From: an uncultured Gammaproteobacteria bacterium
GTDB taxonomy: Bacteria; Pseudomonadota; Gammaproteobacteria; UBA9214
Reading direction: 5' to 3'
Assembly: GCA_905480065.1 (NCBI GenBank)
Contig: CAJQOV010000061.1
Location: 1 to 10,308, forward strand
Length of the DNA stretch: 10,308 nucleotides
Under the pieces are notes generated by a model. The model searched no databases, had not been told where the DNA came from, and saw only the letters and a program-made list of their open reading frames with translations. Both the position numbers and the translations under genes were made by a program. Of this stretch, positions 1-6,857 are shown in pieces (positions within the stretch are counted from its first letter, which is position 1; every line of letters begins with the position of its first letter).

Positions 1-803
1 CACTGGTTGCCTGGCATGAATACAATGACCAGCCGCGCCATGTGAATGGGCACGATGCAATGTCCGGTTCCTATCTGGGGCCGCGCTTCTCCGATGCGGA
101 GATCAGCAAGCAGCTGGATGCACAGGGTGCGGTGTATGAACGGCTGGATACGGATGAATTAACCGATCGTCTCAGCGCAATACTGGCTGATGAAAAAGTA
201 GTAGGCTGGTTCCAGGGGCGCATGGAATTCGGTCCGCGCTCGCTGGGTGCCCGGTCGATTATCGGCGACCCGCGCAGCGAAAAGATGCAGTCGGTAATGA
301 ACCTGAAGATCAAATACCGTGAATCCTTCCGCCCGTTTGCCCCGGCCGTGCTGGCAGAGGATGCCGGCAAGTATTTCGAGCTGGATCGTCCCAGTCCGTA
401 CATGCTGATCGTGGCCCCGGTACAGAAAGACCTGAGAATCGAGATGACCGATGAACAGCAGCGCCTGTTCGGCATCGAAAAGCTGAACATCAGGCGCTCG
501 CAGGTCCCGGCAATTACCCACGTTGACTACTCGGCACGGGTACAGACGGTACATCGCGAAACCAATCCACGCTTTCACGCCCTGTTGCAGGGATTCAAGC
601 AACGCACCGGGTGTTCCGTGCTGGTGAATACCTCGTTCAATGTGCGTGGTGAGCCGATCGTGTGCAGCCCGGAAGATGCCTATCGCTGTTTTATGCGTAC
701 CGAAATGGATTATCTGGTAGTGGAGAACTTTCTGCTGGCCAAGACCACGCAACCGGAAATCGAGAAAGACGATTCCTGGAAACAGGAATTTGCCCTGGAC
801 TGA
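1..803 (+). CDS. O-carbamoyltransferase, NodU/CmcH/SxtI family (3' part, cut by window edge)
   Basis: The reading frame is open from base 3 to the TGA at 801-803, giving 266 residues. The start lies outside the window, and since family members are usually about 550-620 residues, roughly the C-terminal half is visible. Diagnostic motifs of the carbamoyltransferase C-terminal domain are present: FGPRSLGARSIIGDPR, then YRESFRPFAPAVL, and near the end NTSFNVRGEPIV. Known members transfer a carbamoyl group from carbamoyl phosphate to a hydroxyl of a sugar, antibiotic or toxin (NodU, CmcH, SxtI); the N-terminal Kae1-like domain makes the carbamoyl adenylate. The acceptor here cannot be told from the sequence. 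The next gene begins 2 nt after the stop and encodes an SxtJ-like protein, so the two are probably co-transcribed. The family call is firm; the substrate is unknown. Confidence 0.93.
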   Translation, partial: LVAWHEYNDQPRHVNGHDAMSGSYLGPRFSDAEISKQLDAQGAVYERLDTDELTDRLSAILADEKVVGWFQGRMEFGPRSLGARSIIGDPRSEKMQSVMNLKIKYRESFRPFAPAVLAEDAGKYFELDRPSPYMLIVAPVQKDLRIEMTDEQQRLFGIEKLNIRRSQVPAITHVDYSARVQTVHRETNPRFHALLQGFKQRTGCSVLVNTSFNVRGEPIVCSPEDAYRCFMRTEMDYLVVENFLLAKTTQPEIEKDDSWKQEFALD

Positions 804-805
804 TC

Positions 806-1213
806 ATGACGAGCGTAACAATCAACACGGATAAGAAGTCGCTGCGGGAGTTTGGCCTGGTGTTCGCGGCCGGCCTGGTGCTGTTCTTTGGCTTGTTGTT
901 GCCGTGGATCTGGGACAAGCCATGGCCGGTCTGGCCGTGGCTTGGTGCAGCAGGTTTTGCCGGAGCGGGACTGCTGCTGCCGCAACTGCTCAAGCCGGTC
1001 TATATCGTCTGGATGAAGCTCGGCCTGTTGCTGGGCTGGATCAACACCCGTATTATCCTTGGCGTGGTGTTTTTTCTGTTGTTTGCGCCGTTTGCCCTGA
1101 TCTTCCGGCTGTTTGGGCGTGATCCGATGCAACGCAAACTGGATGCCAGCACCGTAACCTACCGGCAAGAGAGTACCCACCTGCCGCGCGAACGCATGGA
1201 GAGACCTTTCTGA
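806..1213 (+). CDS. SxtJ-like small integral membrane protein
   Basis: This encodes 135 residues. I chose the ATG at 806 because it lies 2 nt after the carbamoyltransferase stop; the frame is open further upstream, but that would overlap the conserved carbamoyltransferase C-terminus. Three hydrophobic segments are visible, at about residues 16-34, 42-60 and 82-103. They are followed by a charged cytoplasmic-looking tail (GRDPMQRKLD, then an Arg-rich end). Size, position and a short tail after the last helix match SxtJ-family proteins, which are commonly encoded directly downstream of O-carbamoyltransferases. The biochemical function is unknown to me; a membrane anchor or partner for the carbamoyltransferase is a plausible inference. 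The stop codon overlaps the start of the next gene (TGATG at 1211-1215), suggesting translational coupling. Confidence 0.8.
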   Translation: MTSVTINTDKKSLREFGLVFAAGLVLFFGLLLPWIWDKPWPVWPWLGAAGFAGAGLLLPQLLKPVYIVWMKLGLLLGWINTRIILGVVFFLLFAPFALIFRLFGRDPMQRKLDASTVTYRQESTHLPRERMERPF

Positions 1214-1365
1214 TGCTGGACCTTCTCAAAGACCTTTGGGCATTCCTCAGGGTGCGCAAGAAATTCTGGATGGCACCGATCGTGATCGTGCTGGTATTGC
1301 TGGGTGCGCTGATCGTGCTTTCCCAGGGCTCCGCCGTCGCACCCTTCATCTATACCCTGTTCTAG
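1213..1365 (+). CDS. DUF5989 / SxtK-like 50-residue membrane peptide
   Basis: A 50-codon frame begins with the ATG at 1213-1215, overlapping the previous TGA by one base, and ends with TAG at 1363-1365. The product starts with a short amphipathic N-terminus (MLDLLKDLWAFLRVRKKFW) rich in Arg/Lys. One transmembrane helix follows at about residues 20-38, and the protein ends in SQGSAVAPFIYTLF, which I recognise as the conserved C-terminal signature of the DUF5989 family. Members are about 50 residues long and sit beside SxtJ-like proteins and carbamoyltransferases. The gene is short and easily missed, but its overlap, the family signature and the position make it convincing. Function is unknown; it may be a small subunit of a membrane-associated carbamoylation complex. 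Confidence 0.85.
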   Translation: MLDLLKDLWAFLRVRKKFWMAPIVIVLVLLGALIVLSQGSAVAPFIYTLF

Positions 1366-1387
1366 CGCCTGGTTGCAGCAATCAGGC
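1366..1387 (+). other. Stem-loop directly after the SxtK-like gene
   Basis: Directly after the TAG stop, GCCTGGTTGC (1367-1376) can pair with GCAATCAGGC (1378-1387), with one G-U pair; the innermost pairs must open to form a loop. No T-run follows, so it is not a standard intrinsic terminator. It may cap the upstream mRNA or form part of the trpG leader. Confidence 0.3.
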
Positions 1388-1401
1388 CCGGAGCCAGGCA
1401 G

Positions 1402-1431
1402 TTGCCCCGGTCATGCGGTTACATGGATAAT
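1402..1431 (+). promoter_or_regulatory. Possible sigma70 promoter for trpGDC
   Basis: TTGCCC (1402-1407) and GATAAT (1426-1431) are separated by 18 bp. The -10 matches 5 of 6 consensus bases and the -35 matches 4 of 6. The predicted start of transcription falls at about 1438, on the likely trpG ATG, which would make the transcript nearly leaderless; this weakens the call or makes it interesting. No Shine-Dalgarno sequence is obvious before trpG. Confidence 0.25.
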
Positions 1432-1437
1432 GCTTCC

Positions 1438-2016
1438 ATGCTGCTCATGATCGATAACTACGACTCCTTTACCTACAACCTGGTGCAGTACCTGGGTGAG
1501 CTGGGCGCGGATGTCGTGGTCCATCGCAATGATCAAATCAGCGTGGCTGATATCGAGCGGCTGGCGCCGGAAAAGATTGTCATTTCCCCCGGGCCCTGTA
1601 CTCCCAACGAGGCGGGTGTCTCCATCGATACCATCAAGACCTTCGCCGGCCGGATTCCAATCCTTGGCGTGTGTCTTGGTCACCAGAGCATCGGGCAGGC
1701 ATTTGGCGGCCATATTGTGCATGCGAAAACCATCATGCACGGCAAGACCTCGATGATCCATCATGCGGATGCCGGTGTGTTCCGGGGTTTGCCGCAGCCG
1801 TTCGAGGCGACCCGTTACCACTCGCTGGTCATAGAAAAGGACTCGTTGCCGGATTGCCTGGAAGTAACTGCTTGGACGCAGAATGAAGCAGGGGCTTTCG
1901 ATGAAATCATGGGTGTGCGCCACCGTTCCATGCCGGTGGAGGGGGTACAGTTTCATCCGGAATCCATTCTGACCGGCTGCGGTCACGCACTCTTGAAAAA
2001 CTTTCTGGTGCAGTAG
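1438..2016 (+). CDS. trpG: Anthranilate synthase component II (glutamine amidotransferase)
   Basis: The 192-residue product is a class I glutamine amidotransferase. It supplies ammonia from glutamine to TrpE for conversion of chorismate to anthranilate, the first step of tryptophan synthesis; the paralogous PabA does the same in folate synthesis. The nucleophile Cys79 lies in LGVCLGHQSIGQAFGG, and the triad is completed by His173 and Glu175 in VQFHPES. The oxyanion region SPGPCTPNEAG is at residues 50-60. I chose the ATG at 1438 because MLLMIDNYDSFTYNL matches the family N-terminus; ATG 1423 or ATG 1447 are alternatives, and none has a good ribosome binding site. trpD follows after 25 bp. trpE is not next to it, so the protein may serve both tryptophan and p-aminobenzoate synthesis (inference). 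Confidence 0.95.
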   Translation: MLLMIDNYDSFTYNLVQYLGELGADVVVHRNDQISVADIERLAPEKIVISPGPCTPNEAGVSIDTIKTFAGRIPILGVCLGHQSIGQAFGGHIVHAKTIMHGKTSMIHHADAGVFRGLPQPFEATRYHSLVIEKDSLPDCLEVTAWTQNEAGAFDEIMGVRHRSMPVEGVQFHPESILTGCGHALLKNFLVQ

Positions 2017-2041
2017 CGCACCGTCAAACGGAGGTTCGATT

Positions 2042-3058
2042 ATGGATTTGCCACAGGCGATTGCCTATGTTATCGATCATCACGACCTGTCCGAAACGGA
2101 CATGACCGATGTGATGCGCCAGATCATGACGGGCCAGGCAACCCCGGCGCAGATCGGCGGTTTCCTCGTAGGTTTGCGCATGAAGGGCGAGACCGTCGAT
2201 GAAATAACCGCCGCTGCAAAGGTGATGCGTGAACTTGCCACGCACGTCGACGTGGCCGGTCCGCACCTGGTGGATACCTGCGGGACCGGCGGTGATGGCG
2301 CCAGCACATTCAATATTTCCACCGCCAGCGCCATTGTTGCCGCGGCCGCCGGTGCGCGGGTTGCCAAGCACGGCAATCGTTCGGTATCCAGCAGTTCCGG
2401 CAGTGCCGATGTACTGGAGGCGGCCGGTGTCAGGCTGGATCTCGATGCGCAGCAGGTAGCGTCATGCATAGACCTGACCGGTGTCGGCTTCCTGTTCGCA
2501 CCGCAGCATCACAGTGCCATGAAGCACGCCATCGGGCCGCGCAGGGAAATGCGTATTCGCACCCTGTTCAACCTGCTCGGACCGCTGACCAATCCTGCCA
2601 GCGCCCCCAACCAGGTGCTGGGTGTATTCAGCCCGCTCTGGGTGGAGCCGCTGGCCCGGGTGCTCAAGCGCCTGGGCAGTGAACATGTACTGGTTGTGCA
2701 TGCGGAAGATGGCCTGGACGAGATCAGCATTGCCGGACCGACGCGGGTCGCGGAACTGAAAAATGACAGCATCTCGGTATATGCCGTGTCGCCCGCGGAT
2801 TTCGGTATGCAACTGGCAGATTTGTCGACCATCGCAGTCAGCGATGCGGCTGCCAGCCTTGCCCTGATCAACGCGGTATTCGCAGGCCAGCCGGGGCCGG
2901 CCAGCGACATCGTCGCACTGAACGCGGGTGCCGCAATCTATGCGGCCGGTCTCGCCGCATCGCTGGCGGATGGTGTGGAGAATGCCAGGGCGGTCATCCG
3001 CAGCGGCAAGGCAAGCCAGACCTTTGCGGCGCTGGTGGAAGTATCCAACAGGGTCTGA
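2042..3058 (+). CDS. trpD: Anthranilate phosphoribosyltransferase
   Basis: The 338-residue product transfers phosphoribose from PRPP to anthranilate, the second committed step of tryptophan synthesis, in the cytoplasm. The length is normal for the stand-alone enzyme, with no amidotransferase fusion. An N-terminal helical domain occupies about residues 1-70. The glycine-rich PRPP-binding motif DTCGTGGDG is at about 78-86, followed by NIST at 91-94 and KHGNRSVSSSSGSADVLEA at 109-127. The acidic metal-binding DGLDE motif is near residue 223. The start is well supported by ACGGAGGT at 2028-2035, 6 nt before the ATG. trpC follows after 4 nt. Confidence 0.97.
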   Translation: MDLPQAIAYVIDHHDLSETDMTDVMRQIMTGQATPAQIGGFLVGLRMKGETVDEITAAAKVMRELATHVDVAGPHLVDTCGTGGDGASTFNISTASAIVAAAAGARVAKHGNRSVSSSSGSADVLEAAGVRLDLDAQQVASCIDLTGVGFLFAPQHHSAMKHAIGPRREMRIRTLFNLLGPLTNPASAPNQVLGVFSPLWVEPLARVLKRLGSEHVLVVHAEDGLDEISIAGPTRVAELKNDSISVYAVSPADFGMQLADLSTIAVSDAAASLALINAVFAGQPGPASDIVALNAGAAIYAAGLAASLADGVENARAVIRSGKASQTFAALVEVSNRV

Positions 3059-3062
3059 ACCA

Positions 3063-3863
3063 GTGAGTGGCACCCCGGATATTCTCAGGCGCATCCTGGC
3101 GCGCAAGGCTGAAGAGGTCGATGCGCGCAATCATGTCATCAGTATGGATGCATTGATGTGCAAGGTTGATCAGGCTGATCCGGTGAGGGGGTTTGTGAGC
3201 GCGCTGCAGGACAGGATGGCAGCCGGACAGGCGGCCGTGATCGCAGAAATAAAGAAAGCGTCACCCAGTCGCGGTGTACTGCGCGAGGATTTTGATCCGG
3301 CCCAGATTGCGCGCAGCTATGAGCAGGGTGGAGCGACGTGCCTGTCGGTATTGACCGATGTGGACTTTTTCAAGGGGGCGGATGTTTATCTGCAACAGGC
3401 ACGCGCCGCCTGCAGCCTGCCCGTGCTGCGCAAGGACTTTGTAATCGACCCCTACCAGGTCTACGAGGCGCGGGCACTCGGTGCCGACTGCATCCTGCTG
3501 ATTGTCGCCGCACTGGCTGACCCGATGTTGCAGGAGCTTTACCGGTTGGCGAACTATCTGGGTATGGATGCGCTGGTAGAGGTTCACGATGCCGACGAAC
3601 TGGAGCGTGCATTGCAGCTGCCGGCTCCCATGGTCGGGATCAACAACCGCAACCTGCGTACCTTTGAAACCAGTCTCGAGGTGACGCTGGGTTTTCTGGA
3701 TCGTATTCCGGAGGATCGATTTGTCGTTACCGAGAGCGGGATTCTTACCCGTGCAGATGTTGCGATGATGCGTGAGCGCGGTGTCAATGCCTTCCTGGTC
3801 GGAGAGGCTTTTATGAAGGCTGCAGAGCCGGGTGAGAAACTGGCCGAGTTGTTTGGCGCCTGA
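3063..3863 (+). CDS. trpC: Indole-3-glycerol phosphate synthase
   Basis: The 266-residue TIM-barrel enzyme closes 1-(2-carboxyphenylamino)-1-deoxyribulose 5-phosphate to indole-3-glycerol phosphate, releasing CO2 and water. Active-site segments are intact: Glu62 and Lys64 in EIKKASPSRG, Lys124 in LRKDF, Glu173 in LVEVH, the Asn194-Asn195 segment in GINNRNL, and Glu224 in TESGI. Phosphate-binding GVNAFLVGEAFM lies near the C-terminus. I chose the GTG at 3063 because MSGTPDILRRILARKAEEV matches the usual family N-terminus and it follows the trpD stop by 4 nt; the frame is open further upstream only as overlap with trpD. No PRAI (TrpF) domain is fused, so phosphoribosylanthranilate isomerase must be encoded elsewhere. 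Confidence 0.96.
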   Translation: MSGTPDILRRILARKAEEVDARNHVISMDALMCKVDQADPVRGFVSALQDRMAAGQAAVIAEIKKASPSRGVLREDFDPAQIARSYEQGGATCLSVLTDVDFFKGADVYLQQARAACSLPVLRKDFVIDPYQVYEARALGADCILLIVAALADPMLQELYRLANYLGMDALVEVHDADELERALQLPAPMVGINNRNLRTFETSLEVTLGFLDRIPEDRFVVTESGILTRADVAMMRERGVNAFLVGEAFMKAAEPGEKLAELFGA

Positions 3864-3870
3864 AGGCCGG

Positions 3871-4536
3871 CTAGCGGGTTCCGTGCACCACCACGGTTTT
3901 GCCCTTTACCGCGATATGCCCCTGCTCGCTCAGGGCCTTGAGTACGCGCCCGGCCATTTCCCGCGAGCAGCCTACGATGCGGCCGAGTTCCTGGCGCGTA
4001 ACCTTGATCTGCATGCCATCCGGGTGTGTCATGGCATCCGGTTCCTTGCAAAGTTCCAGCAGGGTGTGGGCAATCCGGCCGGTTACATCCAGGAAGGCCA
4101 GATTACTGACCTTGCGACTGGTCTTGCGCAGCCGGGTAGCCATCTGGGCGGTCAGTTCCAGCAGGATATCCGGATCTTCGCGGGCGATGGACCGGAATTT
4201 TGAGTAACTGATTTCGGCTACTTCGCATTCACTGCGCGTGCGGATCCAGGCGCTACGGTTGGACTGCTCGCCAAACAAGCCCATCTCGCCGAAGAAACCG
4301 CCGGCATTGATATAGGCCAGCACGATCTCGTGTCCGTCTTCGTCCTCGATCAATACGCTGACCGACCCCTTCACAATGTAATAGAGCACGTCGGGCGCAT
4401 CACCCGCGTAAATAATTACGCTCTTGTTCGGGTACTTGCGCCGGTGGCAATGTTCCAGGAAGCGATCCACGCAAGGATTTTTCAGGTGGCGAGTCTGTAT
4501 CTCGTCTACCGGGCTTGGAAAGGATAGTGTCTGCAT
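3871..4536 (-). CDS. crp: Crp/Vfr-type cAMP-responsive transcription regulator
   Basis: The 221-residue protein closely resembles Pseudomonas Vfr and E. coli CRP. The N-terminal cyclic-nucleotide domain has the phosphate-binding cassette FFGEMGLFGEQSNRSAWIR, with Gly83, Glu84, Arg94 and Ser95 in the positions that contact cAMP in CRP. Thr139-Ser140 on the C-helix (RKTSRKV) match CRP Thr127-Ser128. The hinge NLAFLDVTGR and the helix-turn-helix TRQELGRIVGCSREMAGRVLK (about 180-200) are nearly identical to Vfr, so cAMP binding and recognition of TGTGA-type sites are expected. I chose the start at 4536 (MQTLSFPSP); an ATG 33 codons upstream keeps the frame open but adds sequence unlike the family. 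The gene converges on trpC with only 7 bp between the stop codons. Confidence 0.95.
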   Translation of the reverse strand: MQTLSFPSPVDEIQTRHLKNPCVDRFLEHCHRRKYPNKSVIIYAGDAPDVLYYIVKGSVSVLIEDEDGHEIVLAYINAGGFFGEMGLFGEQSNRSAWIRTRSECEVAEISYSKFRSIAREDPDILLELTAQMATRLRKTSRKVSNLAFLDVTGRIAHTLLELCKEPDAMTHPDGMQIKVTRQELGRIVGCSREMAGRVLKALSEQGHIAVKGKTVVVHGTR

Positions 4537-5052
4537 GGACCCTGTATCGGGCTGTATATCCGAAAGCTTTAGCCAAGGAACCGGCAATTTGCCGTTTGGC
4601 GGCCCGGGGCATCCGGACAAGGTGCTCCTTTGCACAGGCGGGACAAATCCGCCGGGGCGGATCCGGACGACCGTGGGTCGGACTGCAGGGCACAGTGCAT
4701 GGCCTTGCTGTGCAATCCAGCCGGTTCCATATCAGGCAGTTACCGGTTGCCCGGTGTACTGCGGGTACCGGGCTCCCGGCAACGCTGGACAGGATGCCCG
4801 GGTGTCCGCGGCACCGGGGTGTGTAAGCGCAACGACGGGAACCCTTTGTATGTCGTACGCGGGTCCGGCCTGGGCAGGTGCTCGTAACCGGATCCCGGCA
4901 GGCCGGCCAGCGACAGAATCCGCCAGCGCCAACCCGGGTTCACCCGCTGAATCGGCTCGCCAGGCAGAGCGGGTGCTACTGGGGTTTGCCGGCCTCCGGT
5001 AACGCAGAGGAACTATGCTACCCTTCGCCTTTTCAGGCAGTGGGAAAAGTCC
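4537..5052. other. Long GC-rich intergenic region between crp and osmC
   Basis: These 516 bp separate two divergent genes and must contain both promoters. Frames that cross it show no family signature. A small hairpin can form from ATCCGCC (4647-4653) and GGCGGAT (4656-4662). TATGCT at 5014-5019 could be a -10 for the downstream genes but lacks a properly spaced -35. I found no clear TGTGA-N6-TCACA site. The rest shows no recognisable feature. Confidence 0.5.
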
Positions 5053-5481
5053 ATGAAGGCACGGGTGAAATGGGTGGAGGCAGCCACTTTTGTCGGCGAG
5101 TCCGGGAGCGGTCATGCCGTGGTGATGGACGGCCCCGAGGACAGTGGCGGCCGCAATCTCGGTATCCATCCCATGGAGATGCTGTTGATCGGCATGGGCG
5201 GTTGCACGGCATTCGACGTCGTACATATTCTGAAGAAGTCGCGCCAGCCGGTGACCGACTGCGTGGTGGAGATCGAGGCGGAACGTGCCGAGACCGAGCC
5301 AAAAATATTTACCCGCATTCATGTGCATTTCCGGGTAAGCGGAAACGGACTGGCGGAGAAACAGGTGGCGCGGGCAGTAGAGCTGTCCGCTGAAAAGTAC
5401 TGCTCCGCTTCTATCATGCTCGGGAAAGTGGCTGCAATCAGCCATGACTTCGAGGTAATCGACAGCGCGGTGGCGGGCTGA
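5053..5481 (+). CDS. OsmC-family protein
   Basis: The 142-residue product belongs to the OsmC/Ohr/YhfA fold, small cytoplasmic dimers of which several reduce organic hydroperoxides through two cysteines. The two conserved cysteines are Cys51 in IGMGGCTAFDVV and Cys117 in AEKYCSASIMLG. The N-terminal KARVKWVEAATFVGESGSGH and the GGRNLGIHPMEMLL segment match the YhfA-like subgroup rather than classical OsmC or Ohr, so peroxidase activity is possible but not shown. The start at 5053 gives the usual family length; a G-rich stretch (GTGGGAAAAG) precedes it as a weak ribosome binding site. The VOC gene overlaps the stop by one base. In E. coli a yhfA homologue sits beside crp, so proximity to crp here looks ancestral (from memory). 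Confidence 0.9.
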   Translation: MKARVKWVEAATFVGESGSGHAVVMDGPEDSGGRNLGIHPMEMLLIGMGGCTAFDVVHILKKSRQPVTDCVVEIEAERAETEPKIFTRIHVHFRVSGNGLAEKQVARAVELSAEKYCSASIMLGKVAAISHDFEVIDSAVAG

Positions 5482-5891
5482 TGCAGCGTCCGGGCGCCAC
5501 GCTGGGCATGCGCCATGTGGCGCTGAATGTGGCCGATATTGCCGCCTGTGAACGGTTTTATGTGGACTTGCTGGGCATGTCGGTCGAATGGAGGCCGGAC
5601 CCGGATAACGTGTACCTGACCTCGGGGAACGATAATCTTGCCCTGCATTGCGTACCGGATGCGGGCGTGCCACTGGCCGGAAGCCAGCGCCTGGATCATA
5701 TCGGTTTTTTTCTGAGCAGTCCTGACCAGGTTGATGACTGGTACGAGTTCCTAAATGCCGGCAATGTTGAGATAATGGCGCCGCCCAGAACCCACCGGGA
5801 CGGTGCGCGCAGCTTTTATTGCCGCGATCCCGCAGGCACCGTGGTCCAGGTGATTTTCCACCCACCGCTAATTTCCGCTGCAAGAGACTGA
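5481..5891 (+). CDS. VOC-superfamily (glyoxalase/dioxygenase-fold) protein
   Basis: The 136-residue protein has the paired beta-alpha-beta-beta-beta modules of the vicinal oxygen chelate fold: MRHVALNVADIAACERFYVDLLGM in the first half and LDHIGFFLSSPDQVDDWYEFL in the second. It ends with RDPAGTVVQVIFHPP. Expected metal ligands His12 and His73 are present. At the last ligand position, where many glyoxalases and dioxygenases have Glu, this protein has Gln123, so metal use and catalysis are uncertain. The substrate cannot be assigned. The start at 5481 shares a base with the OsmC stop (TGATG), implying coupling; an internal ATG at 5508 would also keep the fold. speD follows after 5 nt, so the three genes are likely one operon. 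Confidence 0.87.
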   Translation: MQRPGATLGMRHVALNVADIAACERFYVDLLGMSVEWRPDPDNVYLTSGNDNLALHCVPDAGVPLAGSQRLDHIGFFLSSPDQVDDWYEFLNAGNVEIMAPPRTHRDGARSFYCRDPAGTVVQVIFHPPLISAARD

Positions 5892-5896
5892 TTGCG

Positions 5897-6691
5897 ATGC
5901 GTAAGCTAAAATTGCAGGGCTTCAATAACCTGACCAAGACGCTCAGTTTCAATATTTACGATATTTGCTATGCGCGCACCCGCAAGCAGCGTAATGAGTA
6001 TATCGAGTACATCGATGAGGCCTACAACGCAGATCGTCTGACCGACATCCTGTCGGACGTGTCCGATATCATCGGCGCCAACATCCTCAATATCGCGCGT
6101 CAGGATTATGATCCGCAGGGCGCCAGCGTGACCATGCTGATCTCGGAGGAACCAATAACTTCCGAGCATATTTCCAATACCGAGGCGCCGGGCCCGCTGC
6201 CGGATTACGTGGTTGCGCACCTCGACAAGAGTCATATCACGGTGCATACCTACCCGGAGAGTCATCCGGGCAGCGGTATCAGTACCTTTCGCGCCGATAT
6301 CGATGTTTCGACCTGCGGCCGCATCTCGCCGCTGAAGGCCCTGAACTACCTGATTCACAGCTTCGAGTCGGATATTGTCATCGTCGACTACCGGGTGCGT
6401 GGCTTTACCCGTGATGTGCGCGGGCGCAAGCTGTTTATCGATCACAAGATCGACTCGATCCAGAACTATCTGTCCCGGGATACGCGCGAGCGTTACCAGA
6501 TGATCGATGTGAATGTGTACCAGGAAAACCTGTTCCACACCAAGATGCTGCTGAAGGACTTCGACCTGGAAGATTACCTGTTCGGCGACGCCAAGGAAGA
6601 CCTCACCAAGACCGAAAAGCGCCAGATCCGTGCGCAGGTGAACAAGGAGATGCTGGAGATTTACTACGGCAGGAACATGCGCGGTCGCTAA
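5897..6691 (+). CDS. speD: S-adenosylmethionine decarboxylase proenzyme, class 1A
   Basis: The 264-residue product has the same length as E. coli SpeD and is closely similar throughout. It decarboxylates S-adenosylmethionine to provide the aminopropyl donor for spermidine synthesis. The proenzyme cleaves itself between Lys111 and Ser112 in HLDKSHITVHTYPESHP, turning Ser112 into the pyruvoyl group. The catalytic Cys140 is present in STCGRISPLKALNYL. The C-terminal MLEIYYGRNM is typical of the long Gram-negative form. I chose the ATG at 5897 because MRKLKLQGFNNLTKTLSF matches the family start; AAGAG at 5882-5886 may serve as ribosome binding site. No spermidine synthase gene lies in the window. 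Confidence 0.97.
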   Translation: MRKLKLQGFNNLTKTLSFNIYDICYARTRKQRNEYIEYIDEAYNADRLTDILSDVSDIIGANILNIARQDYDPQGASVTMLISEEPITSEHISNTEAPGPLPDYVVAHLDKSHITVHTYPESHPGSGISTFRADIDVSTCGRISPLKALNYLIHSFESDIVIVDYRVRGFTRDVRGRKLFIDHKIDSIQNYLSRDTRERYQMIDVNVYQENLFHTKMLLKDFDLEDYLFGDAKEDLTKTEKRQIRAQVNKEMLEIYYGRNMRGR

Positions 6692-6857
6692 CCGGTTCGA
6701 GGACACGCTGTATTTCCGCCGCCGCGGCTATTGATGCAGGAGTGCTGGTCCAGCGCGATCAATCGACCCGGCCGCGCAGCAGGTCGCGTCGATGACTGCT
6801 CCCGCGCGGGTGTGTATGGGGTATGACAGCGGTGCCTGCTGCGCAGGCAGGGTTTCC
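6692..6857. terminator. Convergent intergenic region with GC hairpin, possible shared terminator
   Basis: Between the 3' ends of speD and coq7, TGCCTGC (6833-6839) pairs with GCAGGCA (6843-6849) around a TGC loop, close to the coq7 stop. CCCGCGCGGG (6801-6810) is a second palindrome. Neither has a T-run on either strand, so a rho-independent terminator is not well supported. Confidence 0.25.

Noticed and set aside
4424..5002. 192-codon plus-strand frame from inside crp into the spacer
   Set aside because: It overlaps the crp N-terminus antisense and has a low-complexity Gly/Pro/Ala/Cys-rich composition, so no gene is supported.
4732..5952. 406-codon minus-strand frame across the osmC and VOC genes and the spacer
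   Set aside because: It is a GC-rich shadow frame rich in Arg, Pro and His with no domain, opposite two well-supported genes.
5906..6706. 266-codon minus-strand frame opposite speD
   Set aside because: It is a mirror of the speD codon pattern with no family signature; speD is certain from its catalytic residues and full-length match.
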